A stretch of 64,000 nt of DNA from Alphaproteobacteria bacterium HGW-Alphaproteobacteria-18 (lineage in GTDB: Bacteria > Pseudomonadota > Alphaproteobacteria > Caulobacterales > Hyphomonadaceae): NCBI GenBank assembly GCA_002841155.1, contig PHEH01000002.1:186001-250000 (forward strand), given 5' to 3'. The notes beneath the pieces are model-generated. The model had not been told where the DNA came from. It saw only the letters and a program-made list of their open reading frames with translations, and searched no databases. A program made the translations under genes and the position numbers. This document shows, piece by piece, positions 16,964 through 25,563 of the stretch (position 1 is the first letter of the stretch; each line of letters opens with the position of its first letter).

Positions 16964-17586
16964 CAGACAAACTCCTGCGCGTGGGGAATGCCCAGCGCAT
17001 CTTCAGTGCGGGAAACCCAGCGCGCGACTGCCGGGTAGAGGCGTAGATCAAAGCCGCCCTCATGCGCGACGCGCGTGTAGGCGACAAGGGCAATATCGGC
17101 GATGCTGAGACTATTTCCGGCAAACCAGTCGCGCCCTTCGAGGCGCTGCTGCATCACGCCGAGGGCGTTGTTGCCGCGCACGAGCAAAGCAGGGTCGATC
17201 TCGGTGTCGGATTTTTTCAGGTAATGCTTCTGGAAGCGGCGCACGGCGATGGCCGTTTCATGCGAATACTGTTCCCAGAAAAGCCAGCTGAGCGCCTCTG
17301 CGCGCGCGAACCGGTCTTCCGGAATGAGGCGCGAGCCTTCAGCCAGATAGAGCATGATGGCGTTTGACTGGGGCAGCGTGCGGCCATCAGGCCAGCGCGC
17401 CACGGGCACCTGGCCGGCGGGGTTGATGGCGAGGAAGGCGGGTGTGCGGGTTTCGCCCTTCACCACGTCGATATCGACCCATGTGTAGGGGAGACCGAGC
17501 AGGTCTGCGGTCCATCTGGGTTTGAGGCAATTGCCGGAGACGGGGTCTCCATAGAGGGTGAACCCGCCAAGTTCAGAACCAGACAT
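16963..17586 (-). CDS. glutathione S-transferase family protein in the cys operon
   Basis: 207 residues. The thioredoxin-like N-terminal domain has GFTLYGDPVSGNCLKPRW with a Ser/Asn-type active site, then NPAGQVPVARWPDGRTLPQSNAIMLYLAE, which binds glutathione. The helical C-terminal domain carries WFAGNSLSIADIALVAY. It overlaps cysI by TGATG and abuts DUF2849, so it is fully embedded in the sulfur-assimilation operon. A role in handling thiol or sulfite intermediates is an inference from this position. The substrate is unknown. Confidence 0.9.
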   Translation of the reverse strand: MSGSELGGFTLYGDPVSGNCLKPRWTADLLGLPYTWVDIDVVKGETRTPAFLAINPAGQVPVARWPDGRTLPQSNAIMLYLAEGSRLIPEDRFARAEALSWLFWEQYSHETAIAVRRFQKHYLKKSDTEIDPALLVRGNNALGVMQQRLEGRDWFAGNSLSIADIALVAYTRVAHEGGFDLRLYPAVARWVSRTEDALGIPHAQEFV

Positions 17587-17909
17587 CAGGCTGTTTCCTG
17601 CTCGCGGGGCGCCCCGTCAAATCCGCCCTCGGAATAATGGGCGCGCAGGGATTCCCGCAGGGTCTCGCGGCCGGTGATCTGGCCATCTGCGGTGACTTCC
17701 ATGAAATAGGGATCGGTCACAAGGCCTTCCTGACGGGCGGCGGCGGCGAGGCGCTCTTCGGCTTCCTCACCGGTGAAGACGCCGAGCTGGGTAATGTCTT
17801 CCGTCCACGATCCATCGGCTTTCAGCCAGACGGTGCGGCCGGTGGCGGTTTCCCAGGCGGTGACGGATTTGGGGGTTTCGGGTTTCAGTTTGGGGCGGAC
17901 GGAGGTCAT
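17586..17909 (-). CDS. DUF2849 protein
   Basis: 107 residues with the DUF2849 pattern: KSVTAWETATGRTVWLKADGSWTEDI, then AAARQEGLVTDPYFMEVTADGQ and SLRAHYSEGGF. The family is small, alphaproteobacterial and found between cysG and cysI. It has been suggested to take part in sulfite reduction, but its function is not established. The gene overlaps cysG upstream by 4 bases, and its stop codon shares one base with the GST start. Confidence 0.88.
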   Translation of the reverse strand: MTSVRPKLKPETPKSVTAWETATGRTVWLKADGSWTEDITQLGVFTGEEAEERLAAAARQEGLVTDPYFMEVTADGQITGRETLRESLRAHYSEGGFDGAPREQETA

Positions 17910-19357
17910 GCGGCGGACTCCTTGAAATCTGGCTGGCGGGCGCCGGCGCCGAACCAGGCAAAGCCGGACGCTTCGGTGACGATGGAGGCGATGCGGCCCT
18001 GCTCTGCGGGCAGGCCCGCGACCTCACCGATGATCAGGAGCGCGGGGCCGCGGATGCCTTCTTCTTCGACGAGGTATGGCAGCTCGGCCAGCGTGCCGAA
18101 GACGCGCAGCTCATCGGCGCGCGTGCCGTTCTCGATGATGGCGACGGGGGTTTCCGGGGCGCGGCCAGCGGCGACGAGTTTCTCGGCAATGGCCGGGGCG
18201 GTGTCGACGCCCATGAAGACGACGACCGTCTGGGCCAGACGCGCCAGCGCCGGCCAGTCCAGATCAGGCACGCCGCCTTCCTTGGCATGGCCGGTGACGA
18301 AGGTGAGGGTCTGGGCGTGGTCGCGGTGGGTGAGCGGGACGCCGGCAGAGGCCGCGCAGCCGAGCGCGGAGGAAATGCCGGGCACGACGTGAACTTCGAC
18401 GCCTTCGGCGCGGACGGCTTCAAGCTCTTCTCCGCCCCGGCCGAAGATGAACGGGTCGCCGCCCTTCAGGCGCACGACGCGCAGGCCTTCCTGGGCTGAG
18501 GCGACGAGGCGGGCATGGATCTCGGTTTGCGGAACGGAATGGTCGCCCTTGGATTTGCCGACGGGCACGCGGGCGGCGTCGCGGCGGATGAGGGCGATGA
18601 TCTCCGGGCTGACGAGGCGGTCGTAATAGACGACATCGGCCTCCTGGATAAGGCGGAGGGCTTTGAGTGTCAGGAGTTCAGGGTCACCCGGGCCGGCGCC
18701 GACGATATGCACCACGCCGCGCGCGCGGCCGGTGGCGCGGGCCTGCTGGCGCAGCAGGGTTTCGGCGCGCTCAAGGTCTCCGGCATAGGCCGCCTCGGCG
18801 GCGGGGCCGGTGAAGGCGCGCTCCCAATAGCGGCGGCGGGCGGTTTTTTCCGGGATTGCCTCGGCCACAAAGCCGCGCAGCGAGCGGGCGAGCGCGGCAA
18901 GATCGCCCACACGCTGGGGCAGCAGGGCCTCAAGCTTGGCGCGGATGGATTTGGCGAGCACGGGCGCGGCGCCGCCCGATCCGATGGCGGCAACGATTTC
19001 GCCCCGGTCGAGGATGGACGGGACGGTGAAATCGCAATCTTCGGGCTGGTCGACGACATTGACGGGGATGTTGCGGGCGCGGACGGCGGCGAGGGCGCTT
19101 GCGCGATGGCCAGCATCTTCCTCGGCGATGATGACGAGGCGGGCGCCTTCGAGGGCGGTGGCCATTTCGGAGCGCGGCAGGATCACTACCCGGCGGGCAA
19201 ACTCAGATGTGAGCGCGCCATCCTCAAAGCCGCCCACGAGCACGACATCTGCGCCGGACTCGTTGAACAGGCGCAGCTTACGCGCCGCTTCTTCACCGCC
19301 GCCAAAGACGACGATCCGGGCGCCTTCGAGGTTAAAGAAGGCCGGGAACTGGCGCAT
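17906..19357 (-). CDS. cysG: siroheme synthase CysG (fused precorrin-2 dehydrogenase/ferrochelatase and SUMT)
   Basis: I start at MRQFPAFFNLEGARIVVFGGG (19357), giving 483 residues. The N-terminal half is the CysG-B domain: a Rossmann NAD site (VVFGGGEEAARK) and dehydrogenase/ferrochelatase core. The C-terminal half is uroporphyrin-III C-methyltransferase: VHIVGAGPGDPELLTLKALRLIQEADVVYYDRLVS, VRLKGGDPFIFGRGGEE and GISSALG. Together they make siroheme, the cofactor of the cysI product encoded downstream in the same operon. The ribosome-binding site is weak. Confidence 0.94.
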   Translation of the reverse strand: MRQFPAFFNLEGARIVVFGGGEEAARKLRLFNESGADVVLVGGFEDGALTSEFARRVVILPRSEMATALEGARLVIIAEEDAGHRASALAAVRARNIPVNVVDQPEDCDFTVPSILDRGEIVAAIGSGGAAPVLAKSIRAKLEALLPQRVGDLAALARSLRGFVAEAIPEKTARRRYWERAFTGPAAEAAYAGDLERAETLLRQQARATGRARGVVHIVGAGPGDPELLTLKALRLIQEADVVYYDRLVSPEIIALIRRDAARVPVGKSKGDHSVPQTEIHARLVASAQEGLRVVRLKGGDPFIFGRGGEELEAVRAEGVEVHVVPGISSALGCAASAGVPLTHRDHAQTLTFVTGHAKEGGVPDLDWPALARLAQTVVVFMGVDTAPAIAEKLVAAGRAPETPVAIIENGTRADELRVFGTLAELPYLVEEEGIRGPALLIIGEVAGLPAEQGRIASIVTEASGFAWFGAGARQPDFKESAA

Positions 19358-19411
19358 GGCGCAAACTTTCTTATTAGAGACACTACAGGGACGGATACAC
19401 AAAACCCGCTT

Positions 19412-19425
19412 GACGCCTCAGGCGC
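19412..19425. promoter_or_regulatory. palindrome between cysG and the divergent LysR gene
   Basis: CGCCTCAGGCG is an 11-bp inverted repeat at 19414-19424, in the 108-base gap between the two divergent starts. LysR-type regulators usually bind such dyads between their own gene and the target operon. No other clear operator is visible. The assignment is tentative. Confidence 0.35.
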
Positions 19426-19465
19426 AACGGGCAACCCCTACAGCGATCATTTAGAGAAACTATCT

Positions 19466-20398
19466 ATGTCAGAACCGTCCGATCGCCTACCCCCGCTCAA
19501 TGCCCTGCGTGCCTTCGAGGCTGCGGCGCGGCGCCTGTCGTTCACCCAGGCGGCTGAGGAACTGAATGTGACGCCCGGCGCGATTTCACAGCAGATCCGC
19601 CAGCTGGAAGACTTCGCCGGGACACCGCTGTTCAAGCGTACGGGGCGTTCCGTTCTGTTGACCGATGCCGCGCAAGCGAGCCTGCCGCTGGTGCGCGAGG
19701 CGTTTGAGCGGATCGCCGAAGCGGGCCGGGTGATGCAGGCCCCTGCCCGCAAGGGGCGGGTGATGATCTCCTCGGCGCCGTCTTTTGCGGCCAAGTGGCT
19801 CGCCCCGCGCCTGGAGCGGTTTCAGCAGCAAAATGAAGGCATCGAGGCCTGGATTTCAGCCGACATGTCGCTGACCGATTTCAATACGGCCGACGCCGAC
19901 ATCGCCATCCGCTATGGCAGGGGCATTTATGACGGGCTGAAATCGGAAAAGCTGATGGATGAGACGGTGTTGCCGGTCTGCTCGCCGCGCCTGCTGGAAG
20001 GGCCGAATGCCATCCGAAAGCCCGAAGACCTGCGCCACCATACGCTGCTGCATGATGAAAGCTCGGAGAACGACCCCTCCTGCCCTGACTGGACAAGCTG
20101 GCTGCGCGCGCATGGTGTGACCGGTGTTGAGGGCGGGCGGGGCCCGCGTTTCAATCAGGGTATCCTAGTGATCGAGTCGGCCGCGGCCGGGCGCGGCGTG
20201 GCGCTCGCCAAGCAGGCGATTGCCGCCGCTGACCTGGAAGCCGGGCGGCTGGTGGCGCCGTTTGCCAATGGCTCGATCCCGATTGATTTTGGCTATTGGC
20301 TCGTCTGGCCCAAGGGGCGGCATCTTTCGCCGGAAGTGCGCGCCTTCATCAAATGGATCAAGGATGAAGCGACCAGCAGCGAAGTGGTCGGCGTCTAG
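19466..20398 (+). CDS. LysR-family transcriptional regulator (GcvA-like), divergent from the cys operon
   Basis: I start at MSEPSDRLPPLNALRAFEAAARRLSF (19466), giving 310 residues; the ORF-track start at 18515 is antisense to cysG. The winged helix-turn-helix is LSFTQAAEELNVTPGAISQQIRQLEDFAG. The effector domain includes RVMISSAPSFAAKWLAPRLERF and YWLVWPKGRHLSPEVRAF, a GcvA-type pattern. Its divergent position beside cysG suggests it controls sulfur assimilation, which is inference. Its stop lies one base from the stop of the convergent membrane-protein gene. Confidence 0.9.
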   Translation: MSEPSDRLPPLNALRAFEAAARRLSFTQAAEELNVTPGAISQQIRQLEDFAGTPLFKRTGRSVLLTDAAQASLPLVREAFERIAEAGRVMQAPARKGRVMISSAPSFAAKWLAPRLERFQQQNEGIEAWISADMSLTDFNTADADIAIRYGRGIYDGLKSEKLMDETVLPVCSPRLLEGPNAIRKPEDLRHHTLLHDESSENDPSCPDWTSWLRAHGVTGVEGGRGPRFNQGILVIESAAAGRGVALAKQAIAAADLEAGRLVAPFANGSIPIDFGYWLVWPKGRHLSPEVRAFIKWIKDEATSSEVVGV

Positions 20399-20399
20399 G

Positions 20400-22364
20400 T
20401 CAGAGCGCGGCGTCGAGCAGCAGGAAGGCGGCGAGGCGCGGGCTGGCATTGCGGCTGGTGCTCTGGGTCTGCTCAAGGGCCGCGAGCGCGTCGGCGCGCT
20501 CAAAGCGGACGAACTGTTTGGCCATGTCCATCAGGCGCGGATCACCGCGCAGGCGCTGGACGACGCGGTCAAACTGCTTGCCGCCCTGCTCGATCGTGGC
20601 GGCGTGACGATCTTTTTCGCCCCGCTGGGCAGCTTCGGCGATGCGCCGCTTGGCCTTGGGCTTCAGCGCGTCTGAGAGCGGGATGCCGGAATTCTGCAGG
20701 CGCTCGACCACCGCTTCGGCAATCGTCTCGCGATCCGCCTGGGGCGGGGCCTGATCCTTGCTGATGTCAGAAATGATTTCACGCCAGGGCGCCGGGCCGC
20801 TGCCATTGTGGCCGTTATGGCCATTGGAGGAAGATGGTACGTAGTCTGACGCTCTCCGGCGCGGGGGCTCAGGCGGGGTATCATCATGACGGCGGCGCAG
20901 GCTTGGCGCCGGGTGATCTGGCTCACGCGATGCGGGCGCTGAAGGCCCACGGCCAAGAACGACAGGCCCTTCCTGTTCCAGGATATCATGGTCATCGCTA
21001 CTGCGCGCAGCCGCCACAAGCGCTTCTGCGCTAGCCTCGAACAGGTCGTCATCCATGCTCTGCCGGGACGTGCCGGCCGGCGGGTTCATCGCGCCATTTC
21101 CGTAGGCGGAGGGCCGGGCGCTGTGGCTGTGGCCCGTCTGAAAGGGTTGAGACTGCTGGAAAGGCTGGGCGGGCTGCTGGGGCGCGGAGATGGGCGTGCG
21201 CGCCGCCGGCGGCGTCAGCGGCGCAGAGGCAGCGGCCGAGCCTGCGGGCATGTAAGGGCCAGCCAGACGGTCAAGCGCTTCACTTTCAAGGCGCGCGGCA
21301 AGGCCGGCAGCGCGCAGGGCGTAAGCCGCCTGCTCCCCGGTCTCGCGCAGCTTGCTCAGAGCACGGTTGGCTTCTTCGGCGGCAGCGCGCGTGGACGCGT
21401 TGATCTCGGCATTGGCGTGGCGAGCGCCATCAATGGCGGAGGCGACGGCATTCTTCAGCGCGTCACCCGTCGTGGCCGCAGCCGCAGCCGCCACTTCGCT
21501 GGCGCGGACGGCGGCATCAACCGTGCGGCGGGAATGTTCGAGCTTGTCTTCCACCCGGCTGATCGAGAAGGTCAGCGCCTCGGTGCGCCCGGAGGCGTCG
21601 CGCGCAAGATCATCGAGGGATTCCATCCGGCGGCTGAGTTCCTCGCCGGTCTCATGCATGGCGATCAGGCGCTGTTCCAGTGCCGCGTCGGCCCGGCCGA
21701 CTTCGTCACTCGCCGTGCGGGCGGCGGTGATCATCAGTTGGGCCTGGCGCGGGATAGCGTCGCTCATCGCGGTGACCTGGGCGCGCAGATCACGGGCGAG
21801 GGTTTCGAGCGCGTGACGCTCCTCCCCCAGACGGTCTGCCAGGTCTCGCGCGTTATCGGCGGCGGCGTAGGAGACAGATTCGAGGCGCAGGCGTTCATCG
21901 CCGATCTCGCCCGCCATCGCCTTCATGGCGGAGAGGGCGTGAGCCATCGCATGGTCAATCTCGGAGGCGGACTGTTTCATCTGCTCGGCAAAGGTGATGC
22001 CTTCATGGCCGGCTTCACGGGCAGGCGCCATCAGGCGGGCGGCCGCTTCCAGCACCAGCGCATTGGCCGCAGCAGACCGGCGGCTAGCGCGGGCCATGTA
22101 TCCGGCCGCCACCATCAGGAGGGCCGGGATCAGCGCAGCTATACCTACGGCGACAAGGAGGGCGGGATGATACTGGCTGAGGAAGGCGATCCCGCCGAGG
22201 CCGATGAGCGCGGCGGCGAGGCCAGCGAGCCAGAGGAATGCCGAGACATAAGCGAGGGAAACCATCCAGCCACCCCCATATTGGGCAGCCTCATAATTCT
22301 GCGAGGCCTCGTGTCGGACAAGGTCATCCCGGCCGGACCGGCGCGCAGAAGGGGCTTCCGTCAT
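20400..22364 (-). CDS. membrane-anchored coiled-coil protein of unknown function
   Basis: I start at MTEAPSARRSGRDD (22364), giving 654 residues. Two membrane helices near residues 34-85 (WMVSLAYVSAFLWLAGLAAALIG, LLVAVGIAALIPALLMVAAG) are followed by about 250 residues of Ala/Glu/Arg-rich heptad sequence that should form a long coiled coil. A Pro/Gln/Ser-rich linker comes next (PISAPQQPAQPFQQSQPF). The C-terminal domain is conserved-looking and helical (DRETIAEAVVERLQNSG, FDRVVQRLRGDPRLMDMAKQFV). The layout resembles alphaproteobacterial polarity or scaffold proteins such as TipN, but I cannot claim homology. Residues near 90-290 also resemble methyl-accepting-type helical hairpins without the signalling tip. 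Confidence 0.7.
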   Translation of the reverse strand: MTEAPSARRSGRDDLVRHEASQNYEAAQYGGGWMVSLAYVSAFLWLAGLAAALIGLGGIAFLSQYHPALLVAVGIAALIPALLMVAAGYMARASRRSAAANALVLEAAARLMAPAREAGHEGITFAEQMKQSASEIDHAMAHALSAMKAMAGEIGDERLRLESVSYAAADNARDLADRLGEERHALETLARDLRAQVTAMSDAIPRQAQLMITAARTASDEVGRADAALEQRLIAMHETGEELSRRMESLDDLARDASGRTEALTFSISRVEDKLEHSRRTVDAAVRASEVAAAAAATTGDALKNAVASAIDGARHANAEINASTRAAAEEANRALSKLRETGEQAAYALRAAGLAARLESEALDRLAGPYMPAGSAAASAPLTPPAARTPISAPQQPAQPFQQSQPFQTGHSHSARPSAYGNGAMNPPAGTSRQSMDDDLFEASAEALVAAARSSDDHDILEQEGPVVLGRGPSAPASREPDHPAPSLRRRHDDTPPEPPRRRASDYVPSSSNGHNGHNGSGPAPWREIISDISKDQAPPQADRETIAEAVVERLQNSGIPLSDALKPKAKRRIAEAAQRGEKDRHAATIEQGGKQFDRVVQRLRGDPRLMDMAKQFVRFERADALAALEQTQSTSRNASPRLAAFLLLDAAL

Positions 22365-22445
22365 GTTATGTGTATAACCTGCCTTGCAGGTTCCTGCGAG
22401 CGCTGATTGCACGCGAAGCGAGCGCTAGTGCCCTGTTTTTTCGAG

Positions 22446-22589
22446 TCAGGGCAGGATCGAAAGGGTTACCGATGAGTCACGCTGATCATCGGGTGCCTTT
22501 TCCGGGGAGGACGGCGCAAATTCCAGGCCGATCAAAGCGAAGATTGCGGCCAACACGATATTACGGACGAAAATCAGAAATTCGGTCAT
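22446..22589 (-). CDS. small single-pass membrane peptide (47 aa)
   Basis: This ORF is below the track cut-off. It reads MTEFLIFVRNIVLAAIFALI for its first 20 residues: a short N-terminus and one hydrophobic helix. A hydrophilic tail (SSPEKAPDDQRDSS) follows. The topology is coherent and the codons match the genome. The ribosome-binding site is weak (GGAT), so translation is unproven. It lies in the 393-base gap between the coiled-coil protein and the Hpt gene. Confidence 0.45.
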   Translation of the reverse strand: MTEFLIFVRNIVLAAIFALIGLEFAPSSPEKAPDDQRDSSVTLSILP

Positions 22590-22701
22590 GATCGTATATC
22601 CAGAAGCCTGAAGGCCAGTTTTTCCTTGAGCCGCCTGATATCAGAAACAGACCTTCCGGGCAATCTGTCTGGCTTGAAAGAATCTACCTCCGGTGCGCCG
22701 G

Positions 22702-22716
22702 TTAACGCCGTGCTAA
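22702..22716 (+). promoter_or_regulatory. possible CtrA box upstream of the Hpt gene
   Basis: TTAACGCCGTGCTAA fits TTAA-N7-TTAA with one mismatch (CTAA). It lies 41 bases before the Hpt start. CtrA sites of this form regulate cell-cycle and motility genes in Caulobacter-like bacteria. A single near-match is weak evidence. Confidence 0.3.
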
Positions 22717-22757
22717 CCACGCCGCCGCAGGGTCTCCCTCACCTATAGGAGCCCTTG

Positions 22758-23168
22758 ATGCCCGCCGACACTCCCCTGCCCGTTCTCGACCTTGACCATC
22801 TTTCGGCAATGACGGGGGCGGATACGGAGCTTTCCCTGGAAGTGCTTGGCATCTTCCGGGAGCAGGCCCAGCTCTGGGCCCGGATGCTCGACCCGCGCAG
22901 CGAAGCACGCCAATGGGCGGACGCGGCCCACACGCTGAAAGGCGCAAGCCTTGGTATTGGCGCGCTGAAGCTGGCAGCGGCCTGCGAGCGGGCAGAAAAG
23001 GCTGGCCGGTCAGAGAGCCCGCCGAGCCCGGCGCATGCCTCGGTCCTGCTGGGCGACGTCAAGGACGCGCTGGGCGAAGCGCTCGAAGCGGCCGCCCGCG
23101 CCGCTTACGATTTGGGGGCACCGGGGGCCTCTTCTGGGGCCTCATCGGGGACGCGCAGCGCGTCATAG
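22758..23168 (+). CDS. histidine phosphotransfer (Hpt) domain protein
   Basis: 136 residues from ATG 22758, with AGGAG upstream. The Hpt four-helix domain is recognisable: LSLEVLGIFREQAQLWARML and the phosphorylated His in AAHTLKGASLGIGALKLAAACERAE. Such proteins shuttle phosphate between hybrid kinases and response regulators. The only hybrid kinase in the window is 26 kb away. The last 21 codons (GAPGASSGASSGTRSAS) run 64 bases over the 3' end of the convergent chorismate mutase gene. A near-CtrA box lies upstream. Confidence 0.8.
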   Translation: MPADTPLPVLDLDHLSAMTGADTELSLEVLGIFREQAQLWARMLDPRSEARQWADAAHTLKGASLGIGALKLAAACERAEKAGRSESPPSPAHASVLLGDVKDALGEALEAAARAAYDLGAPGASSGASSGTRSAS

Positions 23169-23473
23169 CTTTCAAATTCATAGGCAATGCAGCGGTCGAT
23201 CAGCGCGCGCCAGACAGGCTCGGCAATCGCCGGCGAGAGGCCGTGTCTGGGGCATTCCGCCTTTACCTTGGCCACAACATCCTCGATCCGCGCGCGGTCA
23301 TGCACGGCGGCGCGTGGGCCCTTGATGCGGGCGGCGGCATTCATGAAGGATTGCCGCTCGGCGAGGATCTCGACCAGCAGCCGGTCGATCCGGTCGATCT
23401 CATAGCGCACGTCCGCCATCGTCTGTGCGGTGTCTGACGTGTGCTTGCGCGCGTCGGAAGTATAGGTCGTCAT
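23105..23473 (-). CDS. chorismate mutase, AroQ class
   Basis: 122 residues. The AroQ helical core is present: VRYEIDRIDRLLVEILAERQSFMNAAARIK (Arg and Lys of the active site), RARIEDVVAKVKAECPRHGLSP and WRALIDRCIAYEFESYD. It converts chorismate to prephenate for Phe/Tyr synthesis. The N-terminal 18 residues (TSDARKHTSDTAQT) are polar and unconserved. The C-terminal tail overlaps the convergent Hpt gene by 64 bases. GAGAGG lies before the ATG. Confidence 0.9.
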   Translation of the reverse strand: MTTYTSDARKHTSDTAQTMADVRYEIDRIDRLLVEILAERQSFMNAAARIKGPRAAVHDRARIEDVVAKVKAECPRHGLSPAIAEPVWRALIDRCIAYEFESYDALRVPDEAPEEAPGAPKS

Positions 23474-23551
23474 GCGGCCTCTCAGCTCTTTCGCCTTGCC
23501 CTATATGGGCCTTGGCCGCGCCGCAAGGGAACGGGGCGCTGCGCCGCAGCT

Positions 23552-24529
23552 TCAGGCCTTGAGTTTCGGCAGCCCGGTCTGGGCCCGCAGGCGGGCGATC
23601 ATGTCTGGCACCTTGCGCCCGGCGATATAGCCCCAGGGCGTCTGGAAGGCAGCGCTGCCGATGGCCGCAAGGTGGGGTTTGAGGCGGACCATGTCCTTGA
23701 AGAGGACCATCAGGACGGCAAAATTATTGTGCGCAAAGCCTGCCTCGGCAAAGGAGAGCTCCGGCGCGGCCGTGAAGGCCTGCCGGAAACGATCATCGAG
23801 TTCGGCGACTTCGGCCCGGAACGCCTCGGACTTCACCTTGTCGCGGAAGGCGGCGATTTCAGCTTCATTCTCGTTCATGGCGGTCTGGTAGAGCCATTCC
23901 TCGATCCAGGCGCGCGCCTTCAGCGCCAGAAAAGAGGCGTTCGGCGCCCCGTCCATCGCGGTCTCGGCGGCCGCATGCATCTGCCCGGTGCTGCCATGCC
24001 ATTTCGGGGCGAGGTAACTCATCCGCGCCAGCTCTGCCAGGACATTGGCTTCCCCGCTGGCCCGCAGATCTTCTGTCACCGCCTCAAAGCCGCCCGGCGG
24101 AGCGCCGGTCAGCATCATCGCGCGGAAGCGGAAGCCGTGCAGCGCGCTGTCGCCGGGGGTGAGCCCGGCTGCCGCGCCAAGCAGGTCTTCGGCGACGGCG
24201 GCCATCTCAGCCATGTCCATCACCTGTGACTGGCTCGTGCGGTCGGCGGTGGCAAAGCCGCGCAGCCGGTGAGCCCAGACATAATGCAGCCCGCCGGCGA
24301 GGGCATACATCGCCGGATGGCTGTCGAGCCTTGGCAAGGCCGCGCCGATTTCCGAGACTTGGCCCAGCCCATCGAGGAAGTGCAGCCGGTCTGCGGGCGC
24401 AAGGCCGGCATAAAGGGCGGCGAGCTCTGCCCCCTTCCCCGCCTCAAGCAGCGCCAGGCCCGGCAGCACATGCCGGTTGCCTTCCGTCAGATCGAAACCG
24501 GACGTCTTTTTCCCGAACAGGCCGAGCAC
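23552..24529 (-). CDS. hypothetical protein, helical-repeat type
   Basis: 325 residues with no family I recognise. The sequence is rich in Ala and Leu with regular helices (LPGLALLEAGKGAELAALYAGLAPADRLHFLDGLGQ; AEMAAVAEDLLGAAAGLTPGDSALHGFRFRAMML). It resembles TPR/SEL1-like solenoids without clear repeats. A conserved-looking patch, YLAPKWHGSTGQMHAAAETAMDGAP, is a segment seen in some DUF4034-like proteins. No signal peptide is present, so it should be cytoplasmic. It lies 3 bases after the yghU stop on the same strand and may be co-transcribed with it. Confidence 0.7.
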   Translation of the reverse strand: MLGLFGKKTSGFDLTEGNRHVLPGLALLEAGKGAELAALYAGLAPADRLHFLDGLGQVSEIGAALPRLDSHPAMYALAGGLHYVWAHRLRGFATADRTSQSQVMDMAEMAAVAEDLLGAAAGLTPGDSALHGFRFRAMMLTGAPPGGFEAVTEDLRASGEANVLAELARMSYLAPKWHGSTGQMHAAAETAMDGAPNASFLALKARAWIEEWLYQTAMNENEAEIAAFRDKVKSEAFRAEVAELDDRFRQAFTAAPELSFAEAGFAHNNFAVLMVLFKDMVRLKPHLAAIGSAAFQTPWGYIAGRKVPDMIARLRAQTGLPKLKA

Positions 24530-24532
24530 GCC

Positions 24533-25405
24533 TCAGCCGCCCGGCTGCAGCTTGTCCTGCGTCTTGGTGTCGAAGTCGCTGGCATCGTGGCGTTCCCAGA
24601 GCTGGCTTTCGGGCTTGCCGAAGGTGCGGTTGACCATCCGGCCGCGCTTGACAGCGGGGCGCTCTGCGATCTGTGTCGTCCAGCGCTGGACATTCTTGTA
24701 GCTGTCGACTTCCAGAAACTCGCCCGCTTCATAGAGGACGCCCTGCGCCAGAGCGCCATACCAGGGCCAGATCGCCATGTCGGCAATCGTGTATTCGTCG
24801 CCGGCCATATATTCATGGGCCGCAAGATGGCGGTCGAGCACGTCCATCTGGCGCTTGGTTTCCATCGCGTAGCGATCAATGGCGTACTGGATCTTCACCG
24901 GCGCGTAGGCATAGAAATGGCCAAAGCCGCCGCCGAGGAAGGGCGCCGAGCCCATCTGCCAGAACAGCCAGCTGAGCGCTTCAGCGCGCTTGGGCTGGGA
25001 TTTGGGCAGGAAGGCGCCGAACTTCTCGGCAAGGTACATCAGGATGGCGCCGGATTCGAACACCCGCACGCCCGAATCCAGCGAGCGGTCAAACAGCGCC
25101 GGGATCTTGGAGTTGGGGTTGATGTCGACAAAGCCGGAGGTGAACTGGTCGCCATTGCCGATATTGACCAGCCAAGCATCATATTCGGCGCCCGAATAGC
25201 CAAGCGCCAGAAGCTCCTCAAGCATCACCGTGACTTTGACGCCATTGGGGGTGCCCAGCGAATAGAGTTGTAGCGGGTGCTTGCCAACGGGGAGGGCCTT
25301 CTCCTGCGTCGGGCCGGCGATGGGACGGTTGATATTGGCAAAACGTCCGCCCGCATCCTTGTTCCAAGTCCAGACTTTCGGGGGGATGTAATCGGAATCT
25401 GACAT
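24533..25405 (-). CDS. yghU: glutathione-dependent disulfide-bond oxidoreductase, YghU type GST
   Basis: 290 residues, the length of YghU/Nu-class GSTs. Diagnostic segments are YIPPKVWTWNK, GGRFANINRPIAGPTQEKALPVGKHPLQLYSLGTPNGVKVTVMLEEL, then NPNSKIPALFDRS and GAILMYLAEKFGAFLP. Nu-class enzymes bind two glutathiones and act as disulfide-bond reductases with peroxidase activity. The start ATG at 25405 has only a weak Shine-Dalgarno (GGAAAC). The hypothetical gene downstream is 3 bases away. Confidence 0.92.
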   Translation of the reverse strand: MSDSDYIPPKVWTWNKDAGGRFANINRPIAGPTQEKALPVGKHPLQLYSLGTPNGVKVTVMLEELLALGYSGAEYDAWLVNIGNGDQFTSGFVDINPNSKIPALFDRSLDSGVRVFESGAILMYLAEKFGAFLPKSQPKRAEALSWLFWQMGSAPFLGGGFGHFYAYAPVKIQYAIDRYAMETKRQMDVLDRHLAAHEYMAGDEYTIADMAIWPWYGALAQGVLYEAGEFLEVDSYKNVQRWTTQIAERPAVKRGRMVNRTFGKPESQLWERHDASDFDTKTQDKLQPGG

Positions 25406-25563
25406 GGGGCGTTTCCTTCAGCGTGAATGCCATCTTGCAGTCTTAAGGTTTGACTTAAACCGCATTTTACAAGGCGCAAAGCCTGCGGCCCGCGATTACG
25501 CCTTGCCGGGCTGGCGGAGTTGCCGTAGTTGGAGAGGACATTTCGTAACTAACGGAGTTTCAT

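Noticed and set aside
20834-22406. plus-strand ORFs across the coiled-coil gene
   Set aside because: They are antisense shadows of the heptad-rich minus-strand protein.
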